Shown here: in pieces, positions 51,923 to 60,886 of the stretch
Position numbering within the stretch: position 1 is the stretch's first letter
Layout: every line of letters starts with the position of its first letter
Assembly (NCBI RefSeq): GCF_900094555.1
Contig: NZ_FMAC01000009.1
Coordinates: 124,001 to 188,000, forward strand
From: Martinezella hainanensis
GTDB taxonomy: Bacteria; Pseudomonadota; Alphaproteobacteria; Rhizobiales; Rhizobiaceae
DNA length: 64,000 nt
Direction: 5' to 3'
Translations under genes and position numbers: made by a program
Notes under the pieces: generated by a model
Seen by the model: only the letters and a program-made list of their open reading frames with translations
Databases searched by the model: none
What the model was told of the DNA's origin: nothing

Positions 51923-53040
51923 CAGGCTGCCCTCGCGGTTTCGATGCGGTCGAGCCAGAGCGCGAAGCCGACGGCCGGGATATGATCCTTGGCGCCGAGC
52001 AGGGTCATCAGCCGGTCGAAGCGGCCGCCACCGGCAAGCACCGCGCTCGATCCCTCCACCGTCACTTCGAAGACGAGGTCGGTATAGTAGTCGAGCGGAC
52101 GACCGAAGGCGGCGCGATACTCTATGTTCGAGGCGTCGACGCCGGCCTTGGCCAAAGCTTTGACGCGAGCGTCGAAGCTCTTCAATGCGTTTCCGAGGTT
52201 CAGTCCCGCCGCATCGGCAAAACCGGCCAATGCAGCCGAGGCATCCGCCAAGGGCACGCTCAAGGACAGGAATTCCTCCAATACGAGGAATGCAGCGTCA
52301 TCGAGCCGTGTTTCCGACAGCACCAGCTTCTCGCGAAGACGGCGGGCGATTTCCTGCGGCGAGCGGCTGGCATTGGTGGAGTAGCCGGTCGCCTGCATGG
52401 TGGCATCGATATGCTTGACCAGCCCCTGCTCGTCGCCGCGATTGAGGAAATCCAGCACATGGACATCGAGGCCGGTGACAGGCTGCGGGCTTGCAAGATG
52501 CGCCAGCAGGGTTTCGAGCTGCATCATGTTGCCAAAGGCGTGGACCAGCCGCTTCTGCCAGCCGGACGGCAGCCCGAGCGCCTGCACTACAGCCTCGAAC
52601 ACGGCCTGGTCGCCAAGCGTCACCGAGAGCGACGTGCCGGGAACCAGCCGATTGAGGATGCCGATGGCATCGCCGATGGCACGGGCATCGGCGCTGGCGG
52701 TATCGCTATCGCCCAGATCCTCGATGCCGGCCTGATAAAATTCATGCCCGCCTTCGCGGCGCTGGCGAAAGATCTCGCCGAGATAGGAATAGCGCTTCGG
52801 CGTGCCGGTGGCGGTTTCGATGTGGCGCAGGCAGACCGGAATGGTGAATTCCGGACGCAAGCAAAGGCTGGCGCCGGTTTCGCTTTCGGTCATGAAGATG
52901 CGCCGGCGAAGATCCTCGCCGGCCATATCGAGAAAGGGTTCGGCCGGCTGGATAATGGGTGTGTCCACCCTCTCCGTCCGGCGACCGGCAAACTCATCCA
53001 GCAGATCGCCGGCAAAATCCGGAAGGTTGATCAGGGGCAT
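51922..53040 (-). CDS. hisZ: HisZ, ATP phosphoribosyltransferase regulatory subunit
   Basis: 372-residue HisS-like protein without tRNA aminoacylation function; it activates and gives histidine feedback to HisG-S. The class II fold is visible (RLLPVG-type ends absent; SETGASLCLRPEFTIPVCLRHI, RQRREGGHEFYQAGIEDLGDSDT), and GGGRFDRLMTLLG resembles motif 3. It lacks an anticodon-binding domain. It overlaps hisS and hisG by one base each, so the three proteins are made from one coupled message. Confidence 0.93.
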   Translation of the reverse strand: MPLINLPDFAGDLLDEFAGRRTERVDTPIIQPAEPFLDMAGEDLRRRIFMTESETGASLCLRPEFTIPVCLRHIETATGTPKRYSYLGEIFRQRREGGHEFYQAGIEDLGDSDTASADARAIGDAIGILNRLVPGTSLSVTLGDQAVFEAVVQALGLPSGWQKRLVHAFGNMMQLETLLAHLASPQPVTGLDVHVLDFLNRGDEQGLVKHIDATMQATGYSTNASRSPQEIARRLREKLVLSETRLDDAAFLVLEEFLSLSVPLADASAALAGFADAAGLNLGNALKSFDARVKALAKAGVDASNIEYRAAFGRPLDYYTDLVFEVTVEGSSAVLAGGGRFDRLMTLLGAKDHIPAVGFALWLDRIETARAA

Positions 53041-54554
53041 CAGCCCGCCCTCTTCCGGTCTTCCGCCTGTGCCGCGAGCATCGCTTTGACCTTCTCGATC
53101 AACTGCGCTTCCGCCACGGTTTCCTGCGCCACGCGGGCTTCGCGCCAGCTGGCATTGTCCTCGATCTCACCGGAGAGGCGCTTACCCTCGATCAAGTCCT
53201 TGATCTGGACGACGCCCTCAGCGCGCTCGTCGCCGCCCTGGATGATGGCGATCGGGCAGCCGCGGCGGTCGGCATATTTCAGCTGGTTGCCGAACTTCTT
53301 CCAGTTGCCCTGGAACATCTCGGCGCGGATGCCGGCGGCGCGCAGCTGCTGGGTGAAGCGCTGGTAGCGGCCCATGGCTTCGACGTCGCCATCCATGACG
53401 GTGACGAGCACAGGCTCGATCACCTCATCCATGCCGAGCTTGCCGAGATTCTTCAATGCCGTCATCAGGCGCGACACACCGATGGAGAAGCCGGTGGCCG
53501 GCACCGGCTGGCCCATGAAGCGCGAGACGAGCCCGTCATAACGACCGCCGCCGCCGACCGAGCCGAAGACGACCTTTTCACCCTTCTCGTTGGTGACGTC
53601 GAACAGCAGCTCGGCTTCGTAGACCGGGCCAGTATAGTATTCGAGGCCACGCACGACGGAGGGATCAATCTTGATACGATCCGACTGATAGCCCGCGCTA
53701 GTGACGAGGCTACCGATGAAATTCAGCTCCTCGACGCCTTCGCCGCCATTCGACGTGCCGGCGACAAGTTCTGCAAGCTGGGTAGCACTTTCGGCATAAT
53801 CCTTGATGCCGACGAAGAAGAGCACCTTCTCGATCTGATCGGCGTTAAGACCGGCACCCTTGGTGAAATCGCCGGACTCGTCCCTGCGGCCGGCGCCGAG
53901 CAAAAGCGCCACACCTTCCGGGCCGAACTTGTCGAGCTTGTCGATGGCGCGCAGCACGTTCAGTCGCTGGGCGGCCTTGTCATCGCCGCCGAGGCCGATG
54001 GCTTCCAGCACGCCGTCGAGAACCTTGCGATTGTTGACTCGAACCACATAGTCGCCGCGCTTGATGCCCAAAGCCTCAAGCGTATCGGCCATCATCATGC
54101 ACATCTCGGCATCCGCCTGCACGCCGGGCGCGCCGACGGTATCGGCGTCGAACTGCATGAACTGGCGGAAGCGGCCAGGACCTGGCTTCTCGTTGCGGAA
54201 GACATAGCCGGCGCGATAGGTGCGGTAGGGAAGCTGGATCTCGTTGAAATTCTCGGCGACATGACGGGCGAGCGGCGCCGTCAGGTCGTAACGCAGCGAC
54301 ATCCACTGCTCGTCGTCGTCCTGAAGCGAGAACACGCCTTCGTTCGGCCGGTCGCTATCGGGCAGGAACTTGCCGAGCGCATCGGTATATTCGAACAGCG
54401 GCGTTTCGAGAGGATCGAAACCATAATGCTCGTAAACGGCCCGGATCTTGGAGGTCATCTCGTTGACGGCGCGAATGTCGCTGGCCGAACGATCGACAAA
54501 GCCACGCGGCAGGCGGGCCTTGAGCTTCTGCGGTTTCTTTTGTTTGTCGCTCAT
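53040..54554 (-). CDS. hisS: Histidyl-tRNA synthetase
   Basis: 504-residue class II synthetase. Motif 2 (YRTYRAGYVFRNEKPGPGRFRQFMQFDAD) and motif 3 (GSVGGGGRYDGLVSRFMGQPVPATGFSIGVSRL) are clear, and a C-terminal anticodon-binding domain is present (about 400-490). It is the first gene of the hisS-hisZ-hisG group. No leader-peptide attenuator was recognised in the 125-base region shared with the divergent LigT-like gene. Confidence 0.96.
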   Translation of the reverse strand: MSDKQKKPQKLKARLPRGFVDRSASDIRAVNEMTSKIRAVYEHYGFDPLETPLFEYTDALGKFLPDSDRPNEGVFSLQDDDEQWMSLRYDLTAPLARHVAENFNEIQLPYRTYRAGYVFRNEKPGPGRFRQFMQFDADTVGAPGVQADAEMCMMMADTLEALGIKRGDYVVRVNNRKVLDGVLEAIGLGGDDKAAQRLNVLRAIDKLDKFGPEGVALLLGAGRRDESGDFTKGAGLNADQIEKVLFFVGIKDYAESATQLAELVAGTSNGGEGVEELNFIGSLVTSAGYQSDRIKIDPSVVRGLEYYTGPVYEAELLFDVTNEKGEKVVFGSVGGGGRYDGLVSRFMGQPVPATGFSIGVSRLMTALKNLGKLGMDEVIEPVLVTVMDGDVEAMGRYQRFTQQLRAAGIRAEMFQGNWKKFGNQLKYADRRGCPIAIIQGGDERAEGVVQIKDLIEGKRLSGEIEDNASWREARVAQETVAEAQLIEKVKAMLAAQAEDRKRAG

Positions 54555-54679
54555 CTCTAGGGTAATCCGGTATGGGAACAGTCGCGGTTAACTAGCGGAT
54601 TGGGCGGAATGCGGCAAGGATTGTTGTATGTTAGCGGCCGACAAAACGGACAAAAGCCAGAGTGGGCGGCGCAGAGACC

Positions 54680-55207
54680 ATGCCATATGCGATCGTTTTG
54701 AAATGTGCGAATGAGAGTGCCGCCCCTGTTCTGGATCTCTGGCGGGAGGCGAGCGGTTTCGAAACTGCGCCTTCAATGCAGGCGCTGAACTATTCGCCAC
54801 ATCTGACCTTTGCGGTCTATCAGGACGTAGCCATGCCCTTGCTTTTCGCAGCCGCTCAGAAGGCGTTCGGAAATGTGCCGCCGCTAGCGGTCGAGTTTTC
54901 GGGGATCGGCCATTTTCCAAACGAGATGCTGGTGCTCTGGGCGCGTCCGACCGATGATCGCGTCTTGAGGCAGATACATCGCGTCATTCACGACGAGATC
55001 GACCCTGCCCTTTGCCATGAGCACTCCCGTCCGGATCGCTGGCAACCGCATTGCACGATTGCGATGAAAATCCCCGCAAGCGCGGCGGAAACGGCGCTGT
55101 CATGGGCGAAAGCGACGCCTGCCAAGTTTACGCTCACCTTCGATGTGGTGGATTGCGTAAGCTTTCCGCCTGTCGAAATCATAAGGGAAGTCAAACTGCG
55201 GCATTGA
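54680..55207 (+). CDS. 2'-5' RNA ligase/2H phosphoesterase family protein
   Basis: 175 residues. Two HxTx motifs are present: PHLTFAV (His41, Thr43) and PHCTIAM (His123, Thr125), the catalytic signature of the 2H phosphoesterase fold. Such proteins act on 2',3'-cyclic phosphates or 2'-5' bonds of RNA; the substrate here is not known. Start at ATG 54680; GTG 54662 would add 6 residues. It is divergent from hisS. Confidence 0.83.
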   Translation: MPYAIVLKCANESAAPVLDLWREASGFETAPSMQALNYSPHLTFAVYQDVAMPLLFAAAQKAFGNVPPLAVEFSGIGHFPNEMLVLWARPTDDRVLRQIHRVIHDEIDPALCHEHSRPDRWQPHCTIAMKIPASAAETALSWAKATPAKFTLTFDVVDCVSFPPVEIIREVKLRH

Positions 55208-55275
55208 TCGGCATCCGGTGGTCTGGCGATGCAGTTTGCGCTTGCCTTCACGCGCCGCACGACTAGGTTTTATTC

Positions 55276-55653
55276 ATGCGCTTGATTGCGATGCTGACAA
55301 TGCTGATTGCCTGGTTGCTCTACGGTGCCATGCCGGCCCTGGCGAGCTGTCCTGTCTGCGATTCCACCATGCCCATGCCGGTAACAGCGACTATGAGCAT
55401 GAATGATGGCATGGGGGATATGCCTGGTATGACGGGCCATGGCGACATGGCGCAGCATCATGAGAAGAAGCCGGAAAACCCTTGCGCTGGTGGCATGGCG
55501 CATGTGGCGTCCTGCGCAGCCTGTCTTGCCCTGACGCCTACCCTTTCGATCGAAGAGGCCAACAACACATTCTCCTATCCGGCGCCCGCACCTAGCCAGC
55601 GTCTTGCCGGCTCGCGTCCACAGCCGACGGCGCCCCCTCCCCGTTTCGCCTGA
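55276..55653 (+). CDS. Met/His-rich exported protein of unknown function
   Basis: 125 residues. A signal peptide (1-23, ending PALA) is followed by ASCPVCDSTMPMP, a Met/Gly/His-rich segment MSMNDGMGDMPGMTGHGDMAQHHEKK, and CAGGMAHVASCAACLALTP, so there are several paired Cys and many potential metal ligands. This suggests periplasmic metal (copper-type) binding. No named domain is recognised; DUF2946-like short proteins are a possible relative. It is 73 bases upstream of the DUF305 gene. Confidence 0.65.
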   Translation: MRLIAMLTMLIAWLLYGAMPALASCPVCDSTMPMPVTATMSMNDGMGDMPGMTGHGDMAQHHEKKPENPCAGGMAHVASCAACLALTPTLSIEEANNTFSYPAPAPSQRLAGSRPQPTAPPPRFA

Positions 55654-55726
55654 CGATCCCCTACATTCAATCGACGAGCGGCTGCCGCTCAAATCCAGAT
55701 ACCGTCCAGAAATGGAGAGAATACCT

Positions 55727-56095
55727 ATGTCCACTTCAAAGTCGCTGATGCTTGCCGGCGCATTCGCATTTGCCATCGTCCTTCCCGCCTTTGCCGATGA
55801 CATGCAGGGCATGGACATGAGCAAGCCGATGGGCGACCAGAGCGCCTCCAGCAAGGCCTACAACGATGCCATGGGCAAGATGCACAAGGATATGATGATC
55901 CACTATAGCGGCGATGCCGATGCCGATTTCGTCCGCGGCATGATCCCCCATCATCAAGGCGCGATCGACATGGCGAAGATCGAGCTGAAATACGGCAAGG
56001 ATCCCGAACTGCGCAAACTGGCGGAAGGCGTCATCACCGCGCAGGAGGCCGAGATCAAGGAAATGAAAGCCTGGCTGAAGAAGCGCGGCAAGTAA
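55727..56095 (+). CDS. DUF305 family exported protein
   Basis: 122 residues. A signal peptide (1-23, ending PAFA) is followed by a Met/Asp-rich segment (DDMQGMDMSKPMGD) and a DUF305 domain with MHKDMMIHYSGDADADFVRGMIPHHQGAIDMAKIELKYG. The HHQGAIDM core is typical. The fold belongs to the ferritin-like group, and DUF305 genes often accompany copper-resistance genes. GGAGAG upstream supports the ATG at 55727. Confidence 0.88.
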   Translation: MSTSKSLMLAGAFAFAIVLPAFADDMQGMDMSKPMGDQSASSKAYNDAMGKMHKDMMIHYSGDADADFVRGMIPHHQGAIDMAKIELKYGKDPELRKLAEGVITAQEAEIKEMKAWLKKRGK

Positions 56096-56133
56096 TTCGC
56101 GAGATCATGGAGGCGGCATCCGTGCCGCCTCCA

Positions 56134-57012
56134 TCACCGCACCGGATAGCGGAAGACGCTATCCAGCCAATCGGAAACTGTGCGGATACGCACAAGCTGG
56201 CGAAGCTCGGCATGCATGAGCAGCCACATTTCTCGCGCTGGCGGATTTTTGTCGCCACTGTCGACGCGGCAAAGGCCATCAGCATTTTCCGCCAGAATTT
56301 TGGGCAACAGCGCGCGTCCCAGACCTGCAATTGCTGCCTGAAGCAGAGCTTCAGCATCATTGACCGCGAGTGGGCTGGAGCGGCCTGACTTTTCCGCTTG
56401 CGCTGCGATCCAGCGGGCGTGCGGCAGATGCGCCATCGCCTCCTCATAGACGATCCAGGGCAATTCTTCCGCGCGGCTCTCCTGCCCCTCGGCGACATAG
56501 ACGGCGTATTCGAGCGTCGCGATTCGCCTGGCGACCACCTTGCCGTTTGCCCCGTCGGCCGGCCTTGCGAGGCGCAGCGCCATATCCGCCTCGCGCCGGG
56601 TCAGATTGAAATTTCTGGAATCGCCGATGAGTTCCAATTGCAGGCCGGAATGCTGCGCCAGCAGGGCGGGCAGCGAGGGGATCAGCAGCCGGCTGATAAA
56701 GGATGGTGCTGCCGTCAGCCGCACCTTGCCGAGCGCCATGGGATCGGCCGCGTCCAATGCGCCGGATAGCGCCATGACTTCGGCCTCGATCGCCTCGGCC
56801 TTCGCGACCGCAATCTCCCCTGTCGGCGTCGGAGACAGGACGCCGCCTGCATCGCGAGAGAATAGCGGAGCGCCGAGGCGTTGCTCCAAAATGCGCAGGC
56901 GGCGACCAACCGTTGTTGCATCCGTCCCGAGCACTCTGCCGGCGGCTGCGAAAGACCCATCCCGCGCAAGCGCCAGAACATGGCGCAAATCGTTCCAATC
57001 GATGTCGTGCAA
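56134..57012 (-). CDS. LysR-family transcriptional regulator (divergent from YciI)
   Basis: 292 residues. The N-terminal winged helix (DIDWNDLRHVLALARDGSFAAAGRVLGTDATTVGRRLRILEQRLG) is clear and the rest is a LysR substrate domain. I start at TTG 57012 because AGGAG lies 8 bases upstream and LHDIDWNDL is the usual LysR beginning. Longer starts at 57048 or 57066 would push the protein into the divergent promoter. It is divergent from the YciI-like gene. Confidence 0.85.
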   Translation of the reverse strand: MHDIDWNDLRHVLALARDGSFAAAGRVLGTDATTVGRRLRILEQRLGAPLFSRDAGGVLSPTPTGEIAVAKAEAIEAEVMALSGALDAADPMALGKVRLTAAPSFISRLLIPSLPALLAQHSGLQLELIGDSRNFNLTRREADMALRLARPADGANGKVVARRIATLEYAVYVAEGQESRAEELPWIVYEEAMAHLPHARWIAAQAEKSGRSSPLAVNDAEALLQAAIAGLGRALLPKILAENADGLCRVDSGDKNPPAREMWLLMHAELRQLVRIRTVSDWLDSVFRYPVR

Positions 57013-57038
57013 TTTTGCAGCTCCTGACGGTAAACTTA

Positions 57039-57062
57039 CTGCATGCATCAGCATTATTGCAG
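57039..57062. promoter_or_regulatory. Candidate LysR site between LysR and YciI-like genes
   Basis: CTGCA-N14-TGCAG (57039-57062) is a spaced palindrome in the 84-base divergent region. It is the type of site LysR proteins bind; no experiment is known to me. Confidence 0.35.
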
Positions 57063-57096
57063 CCATAGACTGGAAATATCCAGCAAGGAGATGACG

Positions 57097-57393
57097 ATGA
57101 CCCTGTTCGCAGTTCTATTCGAGGATGACCCGCAAAACGCCGCCGCCATCCGCAAGGAGTATCTGCCGCGCCACTTTGCCTTCCTTGAGGCGAATGCCGC
57201 TTCCATCAGGGCGGCCGGGCCGCTCAGCCGGGAGAGTGATGCTTTCGCTGGCGGCCTCTGGCTTGTCGAGGCGCAGACCACGGATGACGTCGACCGACTG
57301 GTGAAGGAAGACCCCTTCTGGCCGGCAGGATTGCGTAAATCCGTGCAGATCCTCCGGTGGAACCGGGTGTTCGCCGAGGGCGTACTCCTCTAG
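57097..57393 (+). CDS. YciI-like protein
   Basis: 98-residue small dimeric alpha/beta protein. MTLFAVLFEDDPQNAAAIRKEYLPRHFAFLEANAASIRAAGPL and DDVDRLVKEDPFWPAGL are the YciI pattern; a conserved His (His24) and Asp lie in the active-site cleft of relatives. Function in the family is unproven. I take ATG 57097, which is 6 bases after GGAG, over ATG 57091. It is divergent from a LysR gene that may control it. Confidence 0.85.
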   Translation: MTLFAVLFEDDPQNAAAIRKEYLPRHFAFLEANAASIRAAGPLSRESDAFAGGLWLVEAQTTDDVDRLVKEDPFWPAGLRKSVQILRWNRVFAEGVLL

Positions 57394-57443
57394 CCGCGCG
57401 AGCGACGGGCGCCTTTCGACCCTCCACGCTGCCTGCCGGCGGA

Positions 57444-58346
57444 TCAATCCATGATGTCGGGCAGGCGCTCAGCCAGGAGGTCGATGACGGTGCGTGTCCT
57501 CAGCGGTAGCTGCGGCATTTGCGGCCAGATCGCATAGACGTTGACGGATCGGCTGGAAACATTCCTCAGCGCCAAAGTGAGCGTGCCAGCAGCCACATAG
57601 TCGCGCACCAGCCAGCAGGGGAGCCAGGTGATTCCCATCCCGGCCGCGGCCGCATCGGCAAGCACCTCCAGATCGTCCAGGCGCAGGCGCGTTTCCGGAT
57701 AATAATCGACGGCCGTGCCGTCATCCTGCAGGAAGGTCCATTTCTTCGTCTGGCCCGATCTCGCATAGACGAGCATGTCATGGTCGGCCAGGTCGGCAAT
57801 ACTTTGCGGCGCGCCTCTTGCGGCAAGATAATCCGGTGACGCGCACAGCGTCATGCGATGTGCGGCAATCTTGCGCGCGGCAAGTCCGGCTTCGTCCCGC
57901 AGCACGCCGTTGCGAATGGCCAGATCGAACCCTTCCTCGAAGAGATCGACCACGCGGTCGCTGAAGGAGAGATCCAGTTCGAGCCTGGGGTGCATGCGGG
58001 CCAGCTCCAGCAACAGCGGCGCGGCACAGCGACGGCCGAACAGCACGGGCATGGAGATGCGCAGGCGCCCCGTGACCTCGCGCTTGCCCGATTCCAGCAT
58101 GGCTTCGCCCGATTGTATCTCGTCGAGCGCCCGTCGGCAGCGCTCATAAAACGCCTGGCCTTCATCCGTCAGGCTCTGCATACGAGTGGTCCGATGAAAC
58201 AGGCGCACATTCAGGCGCCTCTCCAGCCTCGCAATGGTCTTGCCGATTGCCGAGCGCGACAGATTCATGCGCGTCGCCGCCGCGGAAAAGCCGCCTGCTT
58301 CGACCGCCTCCACGAATTCAGGAATGCCGTTGAGCATGTCATTCAT
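57444..58346 (-). CDS. LysR-family transcriptional regulator (divergent from alcohol dehydrogenase)
   Basis: 300 residues. The helix-turn-helix (NGIPEFVEAVEAGGFSAAATRMNLSRSAIGKTIARLERRLNVRLFHRTTR) is typical of LysR, with CrgA-type substrate domain beyond it. ATG 58346 is used (MNDMLNGIPEF), preceded by GGGGAAGC. It is divergent from the quinone-reductase-type dehydrogenase with a 110-base region between, so that gene is a probable target. Confidence 0.87.
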   Translation of the reverse strand: MNDMLNGIPEFVEAVEAGGFSAAATRMNLSRSAIGKTIARLERRLNVRLFHRTTRMQSLTDEGQAFYERCRRALDEIQSGEAMLESGKREVTGRLRISMPVLFGRRCAAPLLLELARMHPRLELDLSFSDRVVDLFEEGFDLAIRNGVLRDEAGLAARKIAAHRMTLCASPDYLAARGAPQSIADLADHDMLVYARSGQTKKWTFLQDDGTAVDYYPETRLRLDDLEVLADAAAAGMGITWLPCWLVRDYVAAGTLTLALRNVSSRSVNVYAIWPQMPQLPLRTRTVIDLLAERLPDIMD

Positions 58347-58351
58347 GATGA

Positions 58352-58434
58352 TTGCTTCCCCAGAGGAACCAGTTAGCGGAAATAATATCGCCACTGGCGA
58401 CCATGAAGCAACGATATAGTGCCGTCATTGCTTC
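58352..58434. promoter_or_regulatory. Repeated TTGCTTC words in the LysR/dehydrogenase intergenic region
   Basis: TTGCTTC occurs at 58352-58358 and 58428-58434, with its complement GAAGCAA at 58405-58411. A CGCC-ACT-GGCG palindrome and an ATATCG...CGATAT pair lie between. Candidate binding half-sites for the LysR protein. Confidence 0.35.
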
Positions 58435-58456
58435 CAATTCTTCTCAGGAGATCATG

Positions 58457-59482
58457 ATGACGAAAAGCATGAAGCGCTGGACACTCGATACGATCGCCGT
58501 CGGCGCTCCGTTGAACCTTACGGAAACGGCGGTACCTAAGCCGGCGCGCGGCGAAGTGCTTGTCCGGGTCAAAGCCGTTTCGCTGAACTATCGCGACAAG
58601 CTCGTGCGCGAGACCGGCATGGGCCTGCCGATCCAATTTCCCTTCGTACCGGCGTCCGATATGGCAGGCGTGATTGAAGCGGTGGGAGATGATGTCACCA
58701 GATTTGCGGTGGGCGATCGGGTCATTTCGACCTTCCATCCTGGCTGGATTGACGGCAAGCCGCTCGGCGATGCCCGCACACCTCCCTATAAGACGCTCGG
58801 CGGCTTCTATCCCGGCGTGCTATCCGAATATATCGCCATGCCGCAGGATTGGTTCGTCTCGGCACCGACGAGCCTCGACTTTGCCGAGGCAAGCACTTTG
58901 CCCTGCGCCGGCCTGACGGCATGGTTCGCGCTGGTCGAACGCGGCAAGATCAAGCCCGGTGACAGCGTGCTCGTGCAGGGAACAGGCGGTGTAGCGCTGT
59001 TCGGCCTGCAGATCGCCGCTGCACAGGGCGCCGAGGTCTTCGTAACCTCATCGGGACCGGAAAAGCTCGATCGAGCCAAGGCTCTGGGAGCTCATCACGG
59101 CATCGACCGGAACAAAAGCGATTGGGTGGAGGAAGTCTATCGCCTCACCAACGATCAGGGCATTGACCACATCATCGAAATCGCCGGTGGGCCGAACTTC
59201 GGCCAATCGCTGAAAGCGGTGGCGCCCCATGGACGGATTTCAGTCATCGGCGTCCTCGAGGGCTTCGATATTTCCGGGCCGGCGGCGCCCCTGCTTCTGA
59301 AGTCCCCTACAGTGCAGGGTATCGGCGTCGGCCATCGCCGTTCGCTCGAAGATTTCGTGCGCGCGGTCGACAGCATCGGCCTGAAACCTGTGATCGACCA
59401 TCGCTACGCGCTTGGCGAGGTGCCGGCTGCCTTCGATCATCTCGATCGCGGCCCCTTCGGCAAGATTGTTATCGAGCTGTGA
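58457..59482 (+). CDS. Zinc-less MDR-type alcohol dehydrogenase / quinone reductase-like
   Basis: 341-residue medium-chain dehydrogenase/reductase. The N-terminal catalytic domain has GEVLVRVKAVSLNYRDKLV and VPASDMAGVIEAVGDDVTRFAVGDRVI, and the cofactor site is VLVQGTGGVALFGLQIA (about 181-197). The usual Cys/His zinc ligands are not seen, so quinone-reductase-like activity is more likely than zinc alcohol dehydrogenase. AGGAG upstream supports ATG 58457. It ends in a strong terminator. Confidence 0.88.
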   Translation: MTKSMKRWTLDTIAVGAPLNLTETAVPKPARGEVLVRVKAVSLNYRDKLVRETGMGLPIQFPFVPASDMAGVIEAVGDDVTRFAVGDRVISTFHPGWIDGKPLGDARTPPYKTLGGFYPGVLSEYIAMPQDWFVSAPTSLDFAEASTLPCAGLTAWFALVERGKIKPGDSVLVQGTGGVALFGLQIAAAQGAEVFVTSSGPEKLDRAKALGAHHGIDRNKSDWVEEVYRLTNDQGIDHIIEIAGGPNFGQSLKAVAPHGRISVIGVLEGFDISGPAAPLLLKSPTVQGIGVGHRRSLEDFVRAVDSIGLKPVIDHRYALGEVPAAFDHLDRGPFGKIVIEL

Positions 59483-59488
59483 CAACCA

Positions 59489-59520
59489 CCGAGCCGCCGC
59501 GAAAACGGCGGCTCGGCTTT
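59489..59520 (+). terminator. Strong terminator after the dehydrogenase gene
   Basis: CCGAGCCGCCG (59489-59499) and CGGCGGCTCGG (59506-59516) form an 11-bp perfect stem, followed by CTTTGC. It lies between convergent genes. Confidence 0.85.
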
Positions 59521-59528
59521 GCATTATA

Positions 59529-60581
59529 TCAGGCCTTCGGCTCGAACGGCTGCGGTACGCGCTGGGCGCCCTGGCGTGCGAGCATCCAACCGGGATATTC
59601 CGGTGCAAGCGCACTGACTTCGTCGAGCTTGGCCATGTCATCCGCATCGAGCTTCAACTTGACGGCGGCGAGATTCTGGTCGAGCTGATCGAGACGCTTG
59701 GCGCCGATGATGATGCTGGTGACGAAGGGTTTTGCCAGGATCCAGGCAAGCGCCACCGTGGCGACACTGGAGCCGTGCTTTTCCGCCACTTCGCGCATGG
59801 CGGCGACGCAGGCCCAGGCGCGGTCCTTGTCGACGGGCGGGAAATCGAAGCTCGCTCGCCGCCCCTCGCCGTTGCCGGGAGCACCGGGACCATATTTGCC
59901 GGACAGCAGGCCGCCCGCCAACGGCGACCAGACCATCAACCCAAGCTTTTCTTCCGACATCAGCGGCACGATTTCACGCTCCAGATCGCGGCCGGCGATG
60001 GAATAATAGGCCTGCACGGTTTCGAAACGGGCAAAGCCGCGGCGCTCAGAAATGCCGAGCGCCTTGGCGATACGCCAGGCCTGCCAGTTGGACACGCCGA
60101 CATAGCGGACGAGACCACGCGAGACGAGATCGTCCAGCGCCTGCAGCGTCTCATCGATCGGGGTTACCGTATCCGTGGCATGGATCTGATAGAGATCGAT
60201 GTGATCGGTTTGCAGGCGGTCAAGGCTTGCCTGCACCGAATCCATGATATGGCCCCGCGAGGCGCCGCGGTCGTTCGGCTTGTCGCCCATGACGCCGTAG
60301 ACCTTGGTGGCGATGACGACATCCTTGCGGGGAACGCCGAGGTTCTTTAGCGCCTGGCCGAGCAGCTTTTCGGAATTGCCGAAGGAATAAACGTCGGCGG
60401 TATCGATGAAGTTGACGCCCGCGGCTAGTGAGCCTTCGACGATCTTGTCGGCGAGCGCCTGATCGACATCGGCGATCGAGCCCCAGAGGCTGTTATTGGG
60501 ATTGGCTTCGCCGAAGGTCATCGTGCCCAGGCAAAGTTCGGAGACGAACAGGCCAGTATTGCCGAGTTGGTTGTAACGCAT
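59529..60581 (-). CDS. Aldo/keto reductase
   Basis: 350-residue AKR-fold oxidoreductase. Catalytic residues fit Asp60, Tyr65 (DTADVYSFGNSE), Lys93 (IATKVYG) and His at about 134 (YQIHATDT). Cofactor contacts lie in VGVSNW and IIIGAKRLDQLDQNL. The substrate is unknown; the protein looks closest to YajO/Tas-type bacterial AKRs. It is convergent with the dehydrogenase gene. Confidence 0.9.
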   Translation of the reverse strand: MRYNQLGNTGLFVSELCLGTMTFGEANPNNSLWGSIADVDQALADKIVEGSLAAGVNFIDTADVYSFGNSEKLLGQALKNLGVPRKDVVIATKVYGVMGDKPNDRGASRGHIMDSVQASLDRLQTDHIDLYQIHATDTVTPIDETLQALDDLVSRGLVRYVGVSNWQAWRIAKALGISERRGFARFETVQAYYSIAGRDLEREIVPLMSEEKLGLMVWSPLAGGLLSGKYGPGAPGNGEGRRASFDFPPVDKDRAWACVAAMREVAEKHGSSVATVALAWILAKPFVTSIIIGAKRLDQLDQNLAAVKLKLDADDMAKLDEVSALAPEYPGWMLARQGAQRVPQPFEPKA

Positions 60582-60886
60582 AGGAGAAAATTCCCTTGTG
60601 ATCAGACGGAAGAGGCTTCCGGCCGGTGAATGCTTATCTCTTGGCTATAATTTGGCCTCGGCACGGCAGCCGTTGTCGGCACCGCCATGGAGAGGTCAGA
60701 AGACAGTCGTCGAGGCGCGGCTCTGGCTCCGCGGCGATCGAGACAACAAGCACATAATGCACCGGAAACCGATTTCAACGCGAGACCTCGGATCGATCAC
60801 GATGCGGTTACCTGCACTTGCTCTTGCGTCCGGCCGGGCGCGAATTAGACTCCAGTCTTCATATCATGCGCAGAACGGACATACCG
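60582..60886. other. Divergent intergenic region, aldo/keto reductase and HAD genes
   Basis: About 305 bases. TATAAT (60645-60650) on the plus strand resembles a -10 box, but no good -35 is seen. ACCGGAAACCG near 60761 resembles a word upstream of tag (62836), perhaps by chance. No gene is called. Confidence 0.35.
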
